Assembly (NCBI GenBank): GCA_017883405.1
Contig: JADGNO010000171.1
Coordinates: 1 to 34,818, forward strand
Source: Occallatibacter sp.
GTDB lineage: Bacteria; Acidobacteriota; Terriglobia; Terriglobales; Acidobacteriaceae
Reading direction: 5' to 3'
Length of the DNA stretch: 34,818 bases
The position numbers and the translations under genes are program-made. Under the pieces are notes generated by a model. It was not told the DNA's origin. It saw nothing but the letters and a program-made list of their open reading frames with translations, and did not search any database. Positions within the stretch are counted from its first letter, which is position 1. Every line of letters begins with the position of its first letter. This document shows positions 26,656-34,818 of this stretch, piece by piece.

Positions 26656-26855
26656 GACTGGTCCTCACTTCTGTTTCAGTTTCTCTAAGCCAGGGACATA
26701 CGGGTTGCGATTGGGGAGTGGCCGGCATGGCGCCGGGGGTCTGCACATCCCCAAATCATTTTGTACTAACGCTGCTAACAGATTACCGGAAAGCGGCCTG
26801 CAGTTGCGCGTACGGCCTGGAGCTTGCTTCAGCCGGTGTGTCATGCTGAGGAGAT

Positions 26856-27569
26856 ATGGGCAATGGAAATTTATTTCCGCGGGGTCCAATGCCGCCCGGC
26901 GGATTGATGCTGAGCATCGACACCTGCGGCCCGTCGGGTTCGGTAGCTCTGGGCCGGCTCGCTGGGCGGGACCTGGAGATTCTCGGCGAAACGGAGCTTG
27001 CCGGGAGGTCCTACTCCGCCGTGCTCGTGTCCGCCGTGAGTGAATTGTTGGCGGGCAACGAAGTCGGACTTAAGGACCTGGGCGGGATCGTCGCCGTGAA
27101 TGGCCCCGGAAGCTTTACGGGTGTGCGCGTTGGGCTCAGCGCAGTCAAAGGTCTTGCCGAGGGCTTGCAGATTCCGGTTGTTGCTCTTTCGCGACTGCTT
27201 GTGCTTTCGAGAAAGGCGGGCGTTCCTTCGTGCGCACTGGATGCGCATCGGGACGAGGTATTTTTGCGGGTTGAAGAGATGGGTCAGCAGGCGAAAGAGT
27301 TGCTGGCTGGGGCGCGCGAGCTTGCTGCTCAGCCGGCTCCGTTACGAGTTGCTGTTTGCGACGACTCCGCTGCTGTTCTGCTGCAGGCCGCGTGGCCTTC
27401 GACTCAAATGGTTCGATGTGCGGCGCCGTTGGCAAGCGATGCGCTGCGGTTGGGTGAATCGCGGCTGATCGCGGGCATCTACGACGATCTCGCGCTGCTT
27501 GACGGACATTACCTGCGGCGATCGGATGCGGAAATTTTTGGCGAGGCGGCCGCCGCAAAACGCTTATGA
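26856..27569 (+). CDS. tsaB: tRNA t6A biosynthesis protein TsaB
   Basis: MLSIDTCGPSGSVALG...GIVAVNGPGSFTGVRVGLSAVKGLAEGLQIPVVALSRL. Confidence 0.93.
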   Translation: MGNGNLFPRGPMPPGGLMLSIDTCGPSGSVALGRLAGRDLEILGETELAGRSYSAVLVSAVSELLAGNEVGLKDLGGIVAVNGPGSFTGVRVGLSAVKGLAEGLQIPVVALSRLLVLSRKAGVPSCALDAHRDEVFLRVEEMGQQAKELLAGARELAAQPAPLRVAVCDDSAAVLLQAAWPSTQMVRCAAPLASDALRLGESRLIAGIYDDLALLDGHYLRRSDAEIFGEAAAAKRL

Positions 27570-28042
27570 GTGCCAATTCTGCTGCATTCTTCACGGTTCG
27601 CAAGATGGTTGCCGCGGACATCGGCCCGACGATGGCGCTTGCGTCAACTCTGAAAGACGCGCCACATTGGCCGCAATCGGTCTATGATGCCGCGCTCGAT
27701 CCGAGTTCAACGCCGCGCCGCATTGCAATTGTGGCTGTGAACGAAGTGAGCGAGATTGCCGGGTTTGCGATTGCCAGTTTGCTTCCGCCTCAGGCCGAAC
27801 TCGAGTCGATTGGGGTCCGGGCAAATTTTCAGCGGCAGGGAATCGGCACAAAGCTGCTGTCCCATCTGATCGACGAACTCAAGGCTGCAGCGGTGAGCGA
27901 AATCCTGCTGGAAGTGCGCACTTCGAACCACACCGGAAATGCCTTTTACCTGGTACATGGTTTCAGGCAGATCGGACTTCGCCCGCGCTACTACACTGAA
28001 CCCGAAGACGATGCGATTCTGATGAGCGTGACTCTGGGCTGA
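27566..28042 (+). CDS. rimI: GNAT acetyltransferase, RimI-like
   Basis: LESIGVRANFQRQGIGTKLLSHLIDELKAAAVSEILLEVRTSNHTGNAFYLVHGFRQIGLRPRYYTEPEDDAILM; ATGA overlap with tsaB. Confidence 0.93.
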   Translation: MSANSAAFFTVRKMVAADIGPTMALASTLKDAPHWPQSVYDAALDPSSTPRRIAIVAVNEVSEIAGFAIASLLPPQAELESIGVRANFQRQGIGTKLLSHLIDELKAAAVSEILLEVRTSNHTGNAFYLVHGFRQIGLRPRYYTEPEDDAILMSVTLG

Positions 28043-28075
28043 ACCGTTCGCTCTTTTTCAGCAAGTTTTCCATGT

Positions 28076-28112
28076 TGTGATTCACACCTTGCGCGTTGTG
28101 ATTACGGTCACA
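28076..28112. promoter_or_regulatory. Pair of TGTGA/TCACA palindromes (CRP/FNR-superfamily-like sites)
   Basis: TGTGA-T-TCACA at 28076-28086 and TGTGA-TTACGG-TCACA at 28097-28112; left half-sites 21 bp apart. Confidence 0.6.
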
Positions 28113-28232
28113 CATGATGCGTTCAAATTACGAAATTCACAGGATTCGACATATTTTGGCGATTTACCCCCTTGCGATTTGCCATTTGACGGCGATATAT
28201 GTAAGTGTTCCTTAAATACTCGGAGGTGCTTG

Positions 28233-28442
28233 ATGGATGAAGTACAGGATGCCACGCTGAGCGCAGAGATTGATCGTCTGCATGCCGAACATCGTCGTTA
28301 CGCTCAGCGGTTGGAAGAATTGCTTCAAAAGCCATATTTAAGTGAAGATGAACAGCTCGAGGAAGTTCGCCTGAAGAAGCTGAAGCTTCATGCGAAGGAC
28401 CTGATATTTGCGCTCGAACGCAGGGCGCCTGCAGTAGCATAA
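28233..28442 (+). CDS. YdcH/DUF465-like small coiled-coil protein
   Basis: MDEVQDATLSAEIDRLHAEHRRYAQRLEELLQKPYLSEDEQLEEVRLKKLKLHAKDLI; strong RBS GGAGGT at 28222-28227. The ORF-track start at 28077 runs through the regulatory region and is unlikely. Confidence 0.85.
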   Translation: MDEVQDATLSAEIDRLHAEHRRYAQRLEELLQKPYLSEDEQLEEVRLKKLKLHAKDLIFALERRAPAVA

Positions 28443-28450
28443 CGCTCCAG

Positions 28451-28466
28451 GGGGAAAACGTTCCCC
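28451..28466 (+). terminator. Hairpin after the ydcH-like gene, possible terminator without a clear T tract
   Basis: GGGGAA-AACG-TTCCCC perfect 6-bp stem. Confidence 0.4.
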
Positions 28467-28595
28467 GAGCACTGAGCCTTGGTCTAACGACCGCGCGAGT
28501 GGTGTGTTTATCCCTTTGCGCGTCATTAAGTTCGGGTACTATGCGGCGCAGGGTCTCAGGCGGCGGCGGATCACCGTATAATCATCGTTGAGACA

Positions 28596-29306
28596 ATGGT
28601 TCGAGATGGTTATATTTACGGTTTGAGCCTTGTGGCCGTGGCTGCGGTGCTTGTATGGGCCACGGGAGCCAGAGCATGGGCAACGGTCCCCCTGCTGCTT
28701 GCATTTTTCTTTTTGTGGTTTTTCCGCGATCCCGAACGGCTGATTCCCGCCGGTAACGGTTTGATTGTGTCGCCGGGCGATGGCCTGGTTACCGAAACAG
28801 CAAGAATCGATACGCCTGCCGGCCCTCGGCAGCGGATCAGCATATTTCTCAGCGTTTTCGACGTCCATGTAAACCGCTCCCCGATTGGCGGTGTGCTCAG
28901 CCGTGTGGAATATCAAAAGGGTTTATATCTGAACGCGATGAACCCGGCGTCGGCAGAACGCAACGAACAGAATATGGTGACGGTGCGCGGAGACGGTTAC
29001 GAAGTGACATTCAAGCAGATTGCCGGCCTGCTTGCCCGCCGCATTGTTTTCAATTTCAAAGAAGGCGACGTGGTGCAGCGCGGCCAGCGCGTGGGGCTCA
29101 TCAAGTTCGGCTCGCGGGTGGATGTCCTTATCCCAGCCCACGCGGCAGTGCGGGTTAAGGTGGGCGAGCGCGTCAAGGGCGGGTTCAGCGTGCTGGCGGC
29201 AATGCCTGAAGCGGTGACGATGGTCGTGGAGCCAGCGGCCACAGTGTCTCTGGGCGCGGCGGTCGGCGCGCCGGTACCGGAACTGCCCGGGGGAGTTCGC
29301 GCTTGA
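28596..29306 (+). CDS. psd: Phosphatidylserine decarboxylase proenzyme
   Basis: [43 protein letters not shown], and FGSRVD at the expected GS self-cleavage site. Confidence 0.95.
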   Translation: MVRDGYIYGLSLVAVAAVLVWATGARAWATVPLLLAFFFLWFFRDPERLIPAGNGLIVSPGDGLVTETARIDTPAGPRQRISIFLSVFDVHVNRSPIGGVLSRVEYQKGLYLNAMNPASAERNEQNMVTVRGDGYEVTFKQIAGLLARRIVFNFKEGDVVQRGQRVGLIKFGSRVDVLIPAHAAVRVKVGERVKGGFSVLAAMPEAVTMVVEPAATVSLGAAVGAPVPELPGGVRA

Positions 29307-30232
29307 ATTTCAATCACTCCTTCAACGATCCAGCGCGAGCCGAGGTTCGGCGCGCACGCTTGCATCGTGGAATGTTCCTGCTGCCTTCGTTCTTTACTTC
29401 AATCAACATCGGCGCCGGCTACTGGTCGATCACGCAGACGATTGAGGCAATCAGCGGCAACGCGCAGTTGCATCTTGATCTGGCGGCGATCGGCATCTTG
29501 TTTGCGATTCCTTTTGACGCCCTCGACGGGCGCATTGCCCGCATGACCAACACGTGCAGCGATTTTGGTAAGGAGCTGGATTCGCTGGCCGACGTGATTA
29601 CGTTTGGCGTGGCGCCGAGCCTGCTGGCGTTTGTGTGGGGATTCCACTTTCTGCCCGATTCAATCAATACGGAATTGCGGCAGCACGTTATGCAGGCCGG
29701 TGCGTTTGTCTGCTTCCTGTTCCTGTTGAGCGGAGCATCGCGCCTGGCGCGGTTCAACATTTCGCATGACGCGCAGCCGCGCAATCCGGGCCGTCCGGGG
29801 CGCAAATATTTTGTCGGTATGCCGATTCCTGCAGCCGCAGGACTACTGGCATCGAGCGTGCATCTTTGCTACGGCATTCCAAACCAGTACTGGTGGATCG
29901 CCGTCTCGTGGATGATTCTGGTTGGCCTTACCGGCTTCCTGATGGTGAGCACGTGGCGCTTCTGGTCTGGTAAAGAGATCAACTTTTCCAAGAGCCATCC
30001 CTTCCAAATCCTGGTGCTGATTGCCATCTTTATGTATGTGACGATCCGTTATTCCAACTTTGTGCTTTTTGCCATGGCTCTGACGTACATGTTTTCGGGC
30101 ATATGGGCGGGGGCGGCGTATTCGTGGTCGCGCCGGCGGCGCATAAGGCCGGTTGGAGCCACGCCAGATGCGTCCGACACCGACGCAGGGGATGTGGATC
30201 TGGACAAGCGGGACTCAATCAGATTCCTCTAA
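29303..30232 (+). CDS. pssA: CDP-diacylglycerol--serine O-phosphatidyltransferase
   Basis: [39 protein letters not shown] matches the CDP-alcohol phosphotransferase motif; TM segments. TTG start overlaps the psd stop. Confidence 0.95.
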   Translation: MNFNHSFNDPARAEVRRARLHRGMFLLPSFFTSINIGAGYWSITQTIEAISGNAQLHLDLAAIGILFAIPFDALDGRIARMTNTCSDFGKELDSLADVITFGVAPSLLAFVWGFHFLPDSINTELRQHVMQAGAFVCFLFLLSGASRLARFNISHDAQPRNPGRPGRKYFVGMPIPAAAGLLASSVHLCYGIPNQYWWIAVSWMILVGLTGFLMVSTWRFWSGKEINFSKSHPFQILVLIAIFMYVTIRYSNFVLFAMALTYMFSGIWAGAAYSWSRRRRIRPVGATPDASDTDAGDVDLDKRDSIRFL

Positions 30233-30257
30233 TATTTTCTAGAATTCCGAACAAAGG

Positions 30258-31289
30258 ATGTTTGTGTACAAGATAGCAATTGCCGGAGCCTCTACGCTCC
30301 TTGGGCGTGAGTTGAAAGACGTGATATCGGAGTCGCCGCTGGCAGCGGCCAGATTCGCGCTGCTTGATGAGGAAGATGCGCGCGGCCAGCTTGACCAGGT
30401 CGGAGACGAGGTCACGATCATCCAGGGGTTCGGCCCCGATGCATTTGAGCGCGTGGATTTTACTTTTCTTTGCGGCTCTGAGGCGCTTACGCGCATGTAT
30501 TGGAGCCAGGCACTGCGCTCTGGTTCAACGGTTCTGGATTTGAGTGGAGCGCTGGACCAGGAAGCGGGAGTGCTGGTGCGCGCGCCGTGGCTGGGTTCTG
30601 AAGCAGCGGCTGCGGATTTGTTTACGCCTGCCGTGGTGCCTGCGCATCCCGCAGCCGTTACTCTGGGTTTGCTGCTGGAGCGCGTGCAGCAGGCGGCGCC
30701 GGTTCGCGTTGCGGGAGCTACGGTGATGTTGCCCGCCAGCGAGTTTGGACGCGGCGCAATGGACGAACTGCACCAGCAAACGGTGAGCCTGTTGAGTTTT
30801 CAAAGTTTGCCGCGCGCCATTTTCGACGCACAGGCGGCCTACAACTTGCTGGGCGGCCTGGGCGAGAGCACAACCATAGGGCTGGCGGGTGCGGAGGCGC
30901 GCATTCGCCGCCATTATGATTCACTCTCCGCCGGACGCTGGCCAAAGCTGGCAATGCAGGTTGTACTGGCTCCGGTGTTCCACGGGCTCACGTTTTCAAT
31001 TCTTGTGGAGCTGGAACGGCCGGTTGAAATCTCCGCGCTTGAAGAGGCGCTGAGCGGAGAGCACGTTGACCTGGTGCTTGAAGACACGGATTCGCCGTCG
31101 AATCTGGCTGCAACAGGGCAGAACGATGTGCTCGTGCGTCTGCGCCCGGAGCAGACGGGCCGCAATCCCAATCAGACTTCGCGCGTGTGGTTGTGGGCAG
31201 CTGCGGACAATCTGCGCTTGCACGCGCAGAATGCGATTGATTGTGCGATGGATTTACGCAAGCTAAGGCCGAAGGGGACTGTGCAGTAG
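30258..31289 (+). CDS. Aspartate-semialdehyde dehydrogenase-like protein lacking the expected catalytic Cys
   Basis: IAGASTLLGRELKDVI Rossmann motif, FGRGAMDELHQQTVSLL, LAPVFHGLTFSILVELERPVEI; expected NPNC-T catalytic motif reads VVPAHPAAVTLGLLL. Confidence 0.82.
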   Translation: MFVYKIAIAGASTLLGRELKDVISESPLAAARFALLDEEDARGQLDQVGDEVTIIQGFGPDAFERVDFTFLCGSEALTRMYWSQALRSGSTVLDLSGALDQEAGVLVRAPWLGSEAAAADLFTPAVVPAHPAAVTLGLLLERVQQAAPVRVAGATVMLPASEFGRGAMDELHQQTVSLLSFQSLPRAIFDAQAAYNLLGGLGESTTIGLAGAEARIRRHYDSLSAGRWPKLAMQVVLAPVFHGLTFSILVELERPVEISALEEALSGEHVDLVLEDTDSPSNLAATGQNDVLVRLRPEQTGRNPNQTSRVWLWAAADNLRLHAQNAIDCAMDLRKLRPKGTVQ

Positions 31290-31326
31290 GTGAGTGGCGC
31301 TTAGGGCCCGTTGAGGTCTTCGGTAT

Positions 31327-31355
31327 CCCAGGTCCCCAATTGCGAGGGACCTGGG
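31327..31355. repeat. REP-like perfect hairpin
   Basis: CCCAGGTCCC (31327-31336) / GGGACCTGGG (31346-31355), 10-bp perfect arms, 9-nt loop. Confidence 0.8.
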
Positions 31356-31408
31356 GCACCCACTTTCAGTGCTGGATGAGGATATAGGAAACCGGGCCAC
31401 CGGCCACA

Positions 31409-31427
31409 CCTGGACTGGTCCTCCAGG
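31409..31427. other. Short hairpin CCTGGA-ctggtcc-TCCAGG
   Basis: 6-bp perfect arms, downstream of the REP-like hairpin. Confidence 0.4.
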
Positions 31428-31543
31428 GGAATGTATTGCTACTCGTAATTGCGATGCATTACATTGGCTACGTCCGAAAAAAGCCAAGTTCATCTCACCC
31501 CAAAACGACTTCAAAATTTCGACTTGCCAGGGAGAACTTCATC

Positions 31544-32623
31544 ATGCGCCACCTCGTTGCCGTCGTGTTTCTCGGCTCATTAGTAACCGCTTCCATTGCC
31601 CAGCAGGCCACTCCTCCGCAGACACCTCGGCCCGCGCCCGCCCCCCTGCAGGTCCCAAATCCCCACTACGTCACTATTGAACTCAGTCAGGATGTAGACG
31701 CTCCCGCTGACACTACCTGGGCGCGTGTCGGCAAGTTCTGCGACATCGGTGAATGGGCATTCCCTGATTGCAAGCTCATCCAGGGCGACGGCGGCTTCGC
31801 CTCTGAGCGCACAATCGTTAACGAAATCCTTGTCGGCAAAACGGAGCATAGCTACACCTATGCGCAGCCTGTCCGAAAGGAAGGGAAGTACAACCTGTAC
31901 CACGGGACGCTTGAAGTGCAGCCAGTCACGTCGAAGACCTCGCGCCTTGTCTACACCTTTTTTTACGACAACAGCATGCTGGCTGACGACGCCGCTCGTG
32001 ATGCGGAGATTGCAGTTCGTAAAAAGCGCTTTACCAACTATCTCGCCAACATGAAAAAAATTGTCGAGGGTGGCAAGGTTGCAGACTCCGACAAGTCGGC
32101 TATGCCGAATGCTCCCAAACCGGACGACCTGCAAACTCCAGATTCCCACTACGTGTCGGTACCCATGAAAGTCGTGGTGAATGCGCCTATTGACGCTGTC
32201 TGGGCCCGCATCGGCAAGTACTGCGATATCGGCGAGTGGGGTATTCCCAACTGCACAATCCTCTCAGGTGATGGCAGCAGTCTGGGCACAGTCCGCAGCA
32301 TTGGAAACGAGGTGCTCGTAGCCAAAACCAGGTACAGCTACCTTTACACTCAGCCAGTCCGCGAAGGCGTCCGCTACAGCATGTACCATGGCACCCTTGA
32401 AGCCGTGCCCCTCACCGACAAAACCACCCAACTCAACTACACGCTCGTCTACGACAACAGCAATCTCGCGGATGACGCAGCCCGCCAGAAAGATATGGAC
32501 AGCCGCCGGGCTCGCTTCACGAAGATGCTGGAGAACATGAAAGTCCTCTCGGAGGGAGGGGCGCTGCCAGTCGGCGCTCTTGGCGGTGGCGGCGCACCCC
32601 GGCCTGCTAGTACTCCACAGTAG
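31544..32623 (+). CDS. Exported protein with two tandem SRPBCC-like domains
   Basis: Signal peptide MRHLVAVVFLGSLVTASIAQQ; two homologous halves with (F/Y)CDIGEW..P(D/N)C and (N)YLYHGTLE-type motifs. RBS GGGAGA; ATG 31544. Confidence 0.8.
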   Translation: MRHLVAVVFLGSLVTASIAQQATPPQTPRPAPAPLQVPNPHYVTIELSQDVDAPADTTWARVGKFCDIGEWAFPDCKLIQGDGGFASERTIVNEILVGKTEHSYTYAQPVRKEGKYNLYHGTLEVQPVTSKTSRLVYTFFYDNSMLADDAARDAEIAVRKKRFTNYLANMKKIVEGGKVADSDKSAMPNAPKPDDLQTPDSHYVSVPMKVVVNAPIDAVWARIGKYCDIGEWGIPNCTILSGDGSSLGTVRSIGNEVLVAKTRYSYLYTQPVREGVRYSMYHGTLEAVPLTDKTTQLNYTLVYDNSNLADDAARQKDMDSRRARFTKMLENMKVLSEGGALPVGALGGGGAPRPASTPQ

Positions 32624-32703
32624 AGGGGGGCGGGTGGTCAGCCCACTCACCTTTCGAGAGTGTCCCTTCCTTGCGCAGGGTATATCAGGCTGTTTCACGC
32701 GGG

Positions 32704-33870
32704 CTACATGCCGCCGCAGCGCTCCCATAGTTGTTCGATAAAGGCATCGGTCATGCCGGCAATGTAATCGGCGACGGTGCGCGCCAGCCCTTGACTGGGA
32801 GTTTGCGCACGATGATCTTCAGGCAGCAGGCCGAGATCGTTCATCAGAAATCCGAACACACTCTTGACTACATGCGCTGCGCGTTCGTGCAGTTCTTCCA
32901 TTCCGGGCGAGTTGTAGAGGTTGGCGTAGAGAAATTTCTTGGTGGTTGCGCGTGCGTTTTCCATGTCTGCGCTCAACGAAGCGAGCCTGGCCGGAGCGCG
33001 ACGAATATCTTCGAGCGTGGTCGCGCCCGCCGCCGTCACTCGCGCTCTGGTCTCATTCATCAGATCGGTTACGAAGGCGTTGAGCAGACGCCGCAGAGCA
33101 TCGTACACGGCGAGCCTGGGAGCGGCCGCAGGGTAGCTGTGCAGCGCAGCGTCGTGGAACTCACGAAACTGCGGAACGGCTTGGCGCACCGCATCGAGTG
33201 AAAGAATTCCGGAATCGAGGCCATCGTCGATATCGGCGGTCAAGTAAGCGATCTCGTCGGCGAGGTCGATGAGTTGCGCTTCGAGAGGCGGAAATTGATC
33301 AAGAAAATATTCGGCTAGTTCGGGATGAGTTTGCTTTGAATAATCGCGCGAGTGCTTGACGATGCCTTCGCGAACGCCGAGCGTGAGGTTGAGCCCGCGA
33401 AATGCCGGGTAACGCTCCTCAAACCAGGTGACGATGCGCAGTGCGTGGAGATTGTGATCGAAGCCGAGGCCGTGGGCACGCAGGGCTTCGTCAAGAGCTT
33501 TCTCGCCGGCATGGCCGAAGGGCGGGTGGCCGATATCGTGTGCCAGCGCCAATGCTTCGGCCAGTTCCGCATTCAAGCCGAGAGTGCGGGCCAGTGTGCG
33601 CGAAATCTGCGTAACTTCAAGCGTGTGCGTGAGGCGGCTGCGGAAATGATCGCCGGGCGGCTCGCCTGGCACGCGGGTAAACACCTGCGTTTTGCCAGCG
33701 AGTCGACGGAACGCACGCGTGTGCAGCACGCGGGCCGCATCGCGTGCAAAGGGAGTGCGGTAGGGGTGCGGCGCTTCAGGGTGCGTGCGCTGCGCGATTT
33801 CGTTTTCCGGATCGCCACATGCGGCGACGGCAGCGGGCAGCGGAGCAGGGGATTGGTTTTTATTTTCCAT
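32704..33870 (-). CDS. dgt: Deoxyguanosinetriphosphate triphosphohydrolase-like HD protein
   Basis: RDAARVLHTRAFRRLAGKTQVFTRVPGEPPGDHFRSRLTHTLEVTQISRTLAR...ALAHDIGHPPFGHAGEKALDE...LIDLADEIAYLTADIDDG. Confidence 0.95.
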   Translation of the reverse strand: MENKNQSPAPLPAAVAACGDPENEIAQRTHPEAPHPYRTPFARDAARVLHTRAFRRLAGKTQVFTRVPGEPPGDHFRSRLTHTLEVTQISRTLARTLGLNAELAEALALAHDIGHPPFGHAGEKALDEALRAHGLGFDHNLHALRIVTWFEERYPAFRGLNLTLGVREGIVKHSRDYSKQTHPELAEYFLDQFPPLEAQLIDLADEIAYLTADIDDGLDSGILSLDAVRQAVPQFREFHDAALHSYPAAAPRLAVYDALRRLLNAFVTDLMNETRARVTAAGATTLEDIRRAPARLASLSADMENARATTKKFLYANLYNSPGMEELHERAAHVVKSVFGFLMNDLGLLPEDHRAQTPSQGLARTVADYIAGMTDAFIEQLWERCGGM

Positions 33871-33927
33871 CCGTATTGATTATCAAACAATGGAATGAAT
33901 GCTTTCACGTCTGGTTATACCGCACAG

Positions 33928-33955
33928 GGGGACGCTGCCGCTCGAATGTGTCCCC
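33928..33955. other. Hairpin GGGGAC...GTCCCC in the dgt / ABC-transporter divergent region
   Basis: 6-bp perfect arms (33928-33933, 33950-33955), 16-nt loop. Confidence 0.4.
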
Positions 33956-34029
33956 AGTCACGATGAATCGCAAACCGCGATGCTATAACACTCCTTCGTC
34001 CAAATGGAACAGTGGACAACGCCGGGAGA

Positions 34030-34047
34030 GCGGGAGTACCATCCCGC
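34030..34047. other. Hairpin GCGGGA-gtacca-TCCCGC in the leader upstream of the substrate-binding protein gene
   Basis: 6-bp perfect arms about 110 bp upstream of the ATG at 34158. Confidence 0.4.
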
Positions 34048-34157
34048 CGGAATTCTTGAAGTGGCCGGCGTGGGGACGAAATGCGCAATCTAAAAGGCGA
34101 AAGTTGAAGATGTTCCTGGCCGTTGACGTGCTTTGAGACTTCTGCAGGGAGGTAGAG

Positions 34158-34818
34158 ATGAAAGCGATTAAAACAGCAGCTATGGCGCTGGCGGGGTTGG
34201 GGTTGATGTTCGCGTCGGGATGCGACCGTCACAACACGAAAGAGGTGTATTACCTGATTTCGGTTAACTCCACAATGTCCTATTGGCAGACATTGGCCAA
34301 CGGGTTTAACAAAGCGGCCGCCGAGTATAAGGTGACGGCGAAAGTTGCGGGGCCGGATAACTACGATCCGCAGGCCGAACTTGTCGAGCTGCAAAAGGCA
34401 GTGGCGGCAAAGCCGGCGGGTATTCTCATTCAGGTTGCCGATGCCGCTGTGCTCAAGCCGGGAATCGATGCTGCGATTGCCGCGGGAATTCCGGTCATCA
34501 CGGTCGACTCCGATGCCGGCAACAGCAGGCGCATGTATTTTATCGGCACCAATAATCTTGAAGCCGGACGAACGGGCGGGCAGCATCTTGCTCAAAAGCT
34601 CGGCGGAAAAGGCAACGTCGTCTTCTACTCCTTTACAGGGCAGCCGAACATTGATGACCGGCTGCAGGGATTCAAAGATTCGCTGTCGGCGCATCCGGGC
34701 ATCAAGATTGTTGAAGTGGTAGACGTGAAGGCGGACAGGAACGCGGCGTTCGATCGCACGCAGCAGTTTATGGCTCTTACCGGCGATAAAAAAATTGACG
34801 CGTTCGTCAGCCTTGAAG
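34158..34818 (+). CDS. Sugar ABC transporter substrate-binding lipoprotein (RbsB-like), truncated by window end
   Basis: Lipobox LMFASGC; VYYLISVNSTMSYWQTLANGFNKAAAEYKV...QKAVAAKPAGILIQVADAAVLKPGIDAAIAAGIPVITVDSDA...IGTNNLEAGRTGGQHLAQKL. RBS AGGGAGG. Absent from the ORF track because open at the window end. Confidence 0.93.
   Translation, partial: MKAIKTAAMALAGLGLMFASGCDRHNTKEVYYLISVNSTMSYWQTLANGFNKAAAEYKVTAKVAGPDNYDPQAELVELQKAVAAKPAGILIQVADAAVLKPGIDAAIAAGIPVITVDSDAGNSRRMYFIGTNNLEAGRTGGQHLAQKLGGKGNVVFYSFTGQPNIDDRLQGFKDSLSAHPGIKIVEVVDVKADRNAAFDRTQQFMALTGDKKIDAFVSLE

Noticed and set aside
26668-26855. Possible tRNA or small RNA in the MFS-tsaB divergent gap
   Set aside because: No cloverleaf or T-loop (GTTCRA) pattern could be arranged; left as promoter region.
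1-34818. Phage, integrative element or defence island
   Set aside because: No integrase, transposase, restriction-modification, toxin-antitoxin or phage structural genes recognised; gene content is mostly core metabolism.

Overview
This 34.8 kb window is GC-rich and gene-dense. Protein content, including two VWFA-related acidobacterial-type domain proteins, suggests an Acidobacteriota (Terriglobia-like) chromosome. Most of it is core or housekeeping: ppk1 (partial), an orphan TolC/HlyD efflux pair, a DtxR/MntR regulator with an Nramp Mn transporter and a SpoT-like HD hydrolase, nnrE/nnrD-tsaE, a dlgD-like dehydrogenase, PilZ, fabI, a DUF1015/amidase/GerMN/murI cluster, tandem VWFA-related proteins, a B3-like metallo-beta-lactamase-fold protein, a Tat-signal enolase-superfamily protein, a cystathionine gamma-synthase-family enzyme, a DHA2 MFS pump, tsaB-rimI, a YdcH-like protein, psd-pssA with an ASADH-like protein, a tandem SRPBCC-like secreted protein, dgt, and a partial sugar-binding lipoprotein. 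I found no CRISPR array, tRNA, rRNA, transposase, prophage or obvious defence island. The best second-look items are: an ASADH-like protein lacking the expected catalytic Cys; a secreted protein made of two homologous domains; two TGTGA/TCACA palindromes exactly 21 bp apart upstream of ydcH; a compact Mn uptake / alarmone-hydrolase-like gene set; a 10-bp perfect-arm REP-like hairpin; a 16-residue tandem duplication in a signal peptide; a divergent sigma-like protein; and an MFS gene whose conserved N-terminus extends upstream of the only ATG. All calls come from reading translated sequence and motifs by eye, with no database searches.
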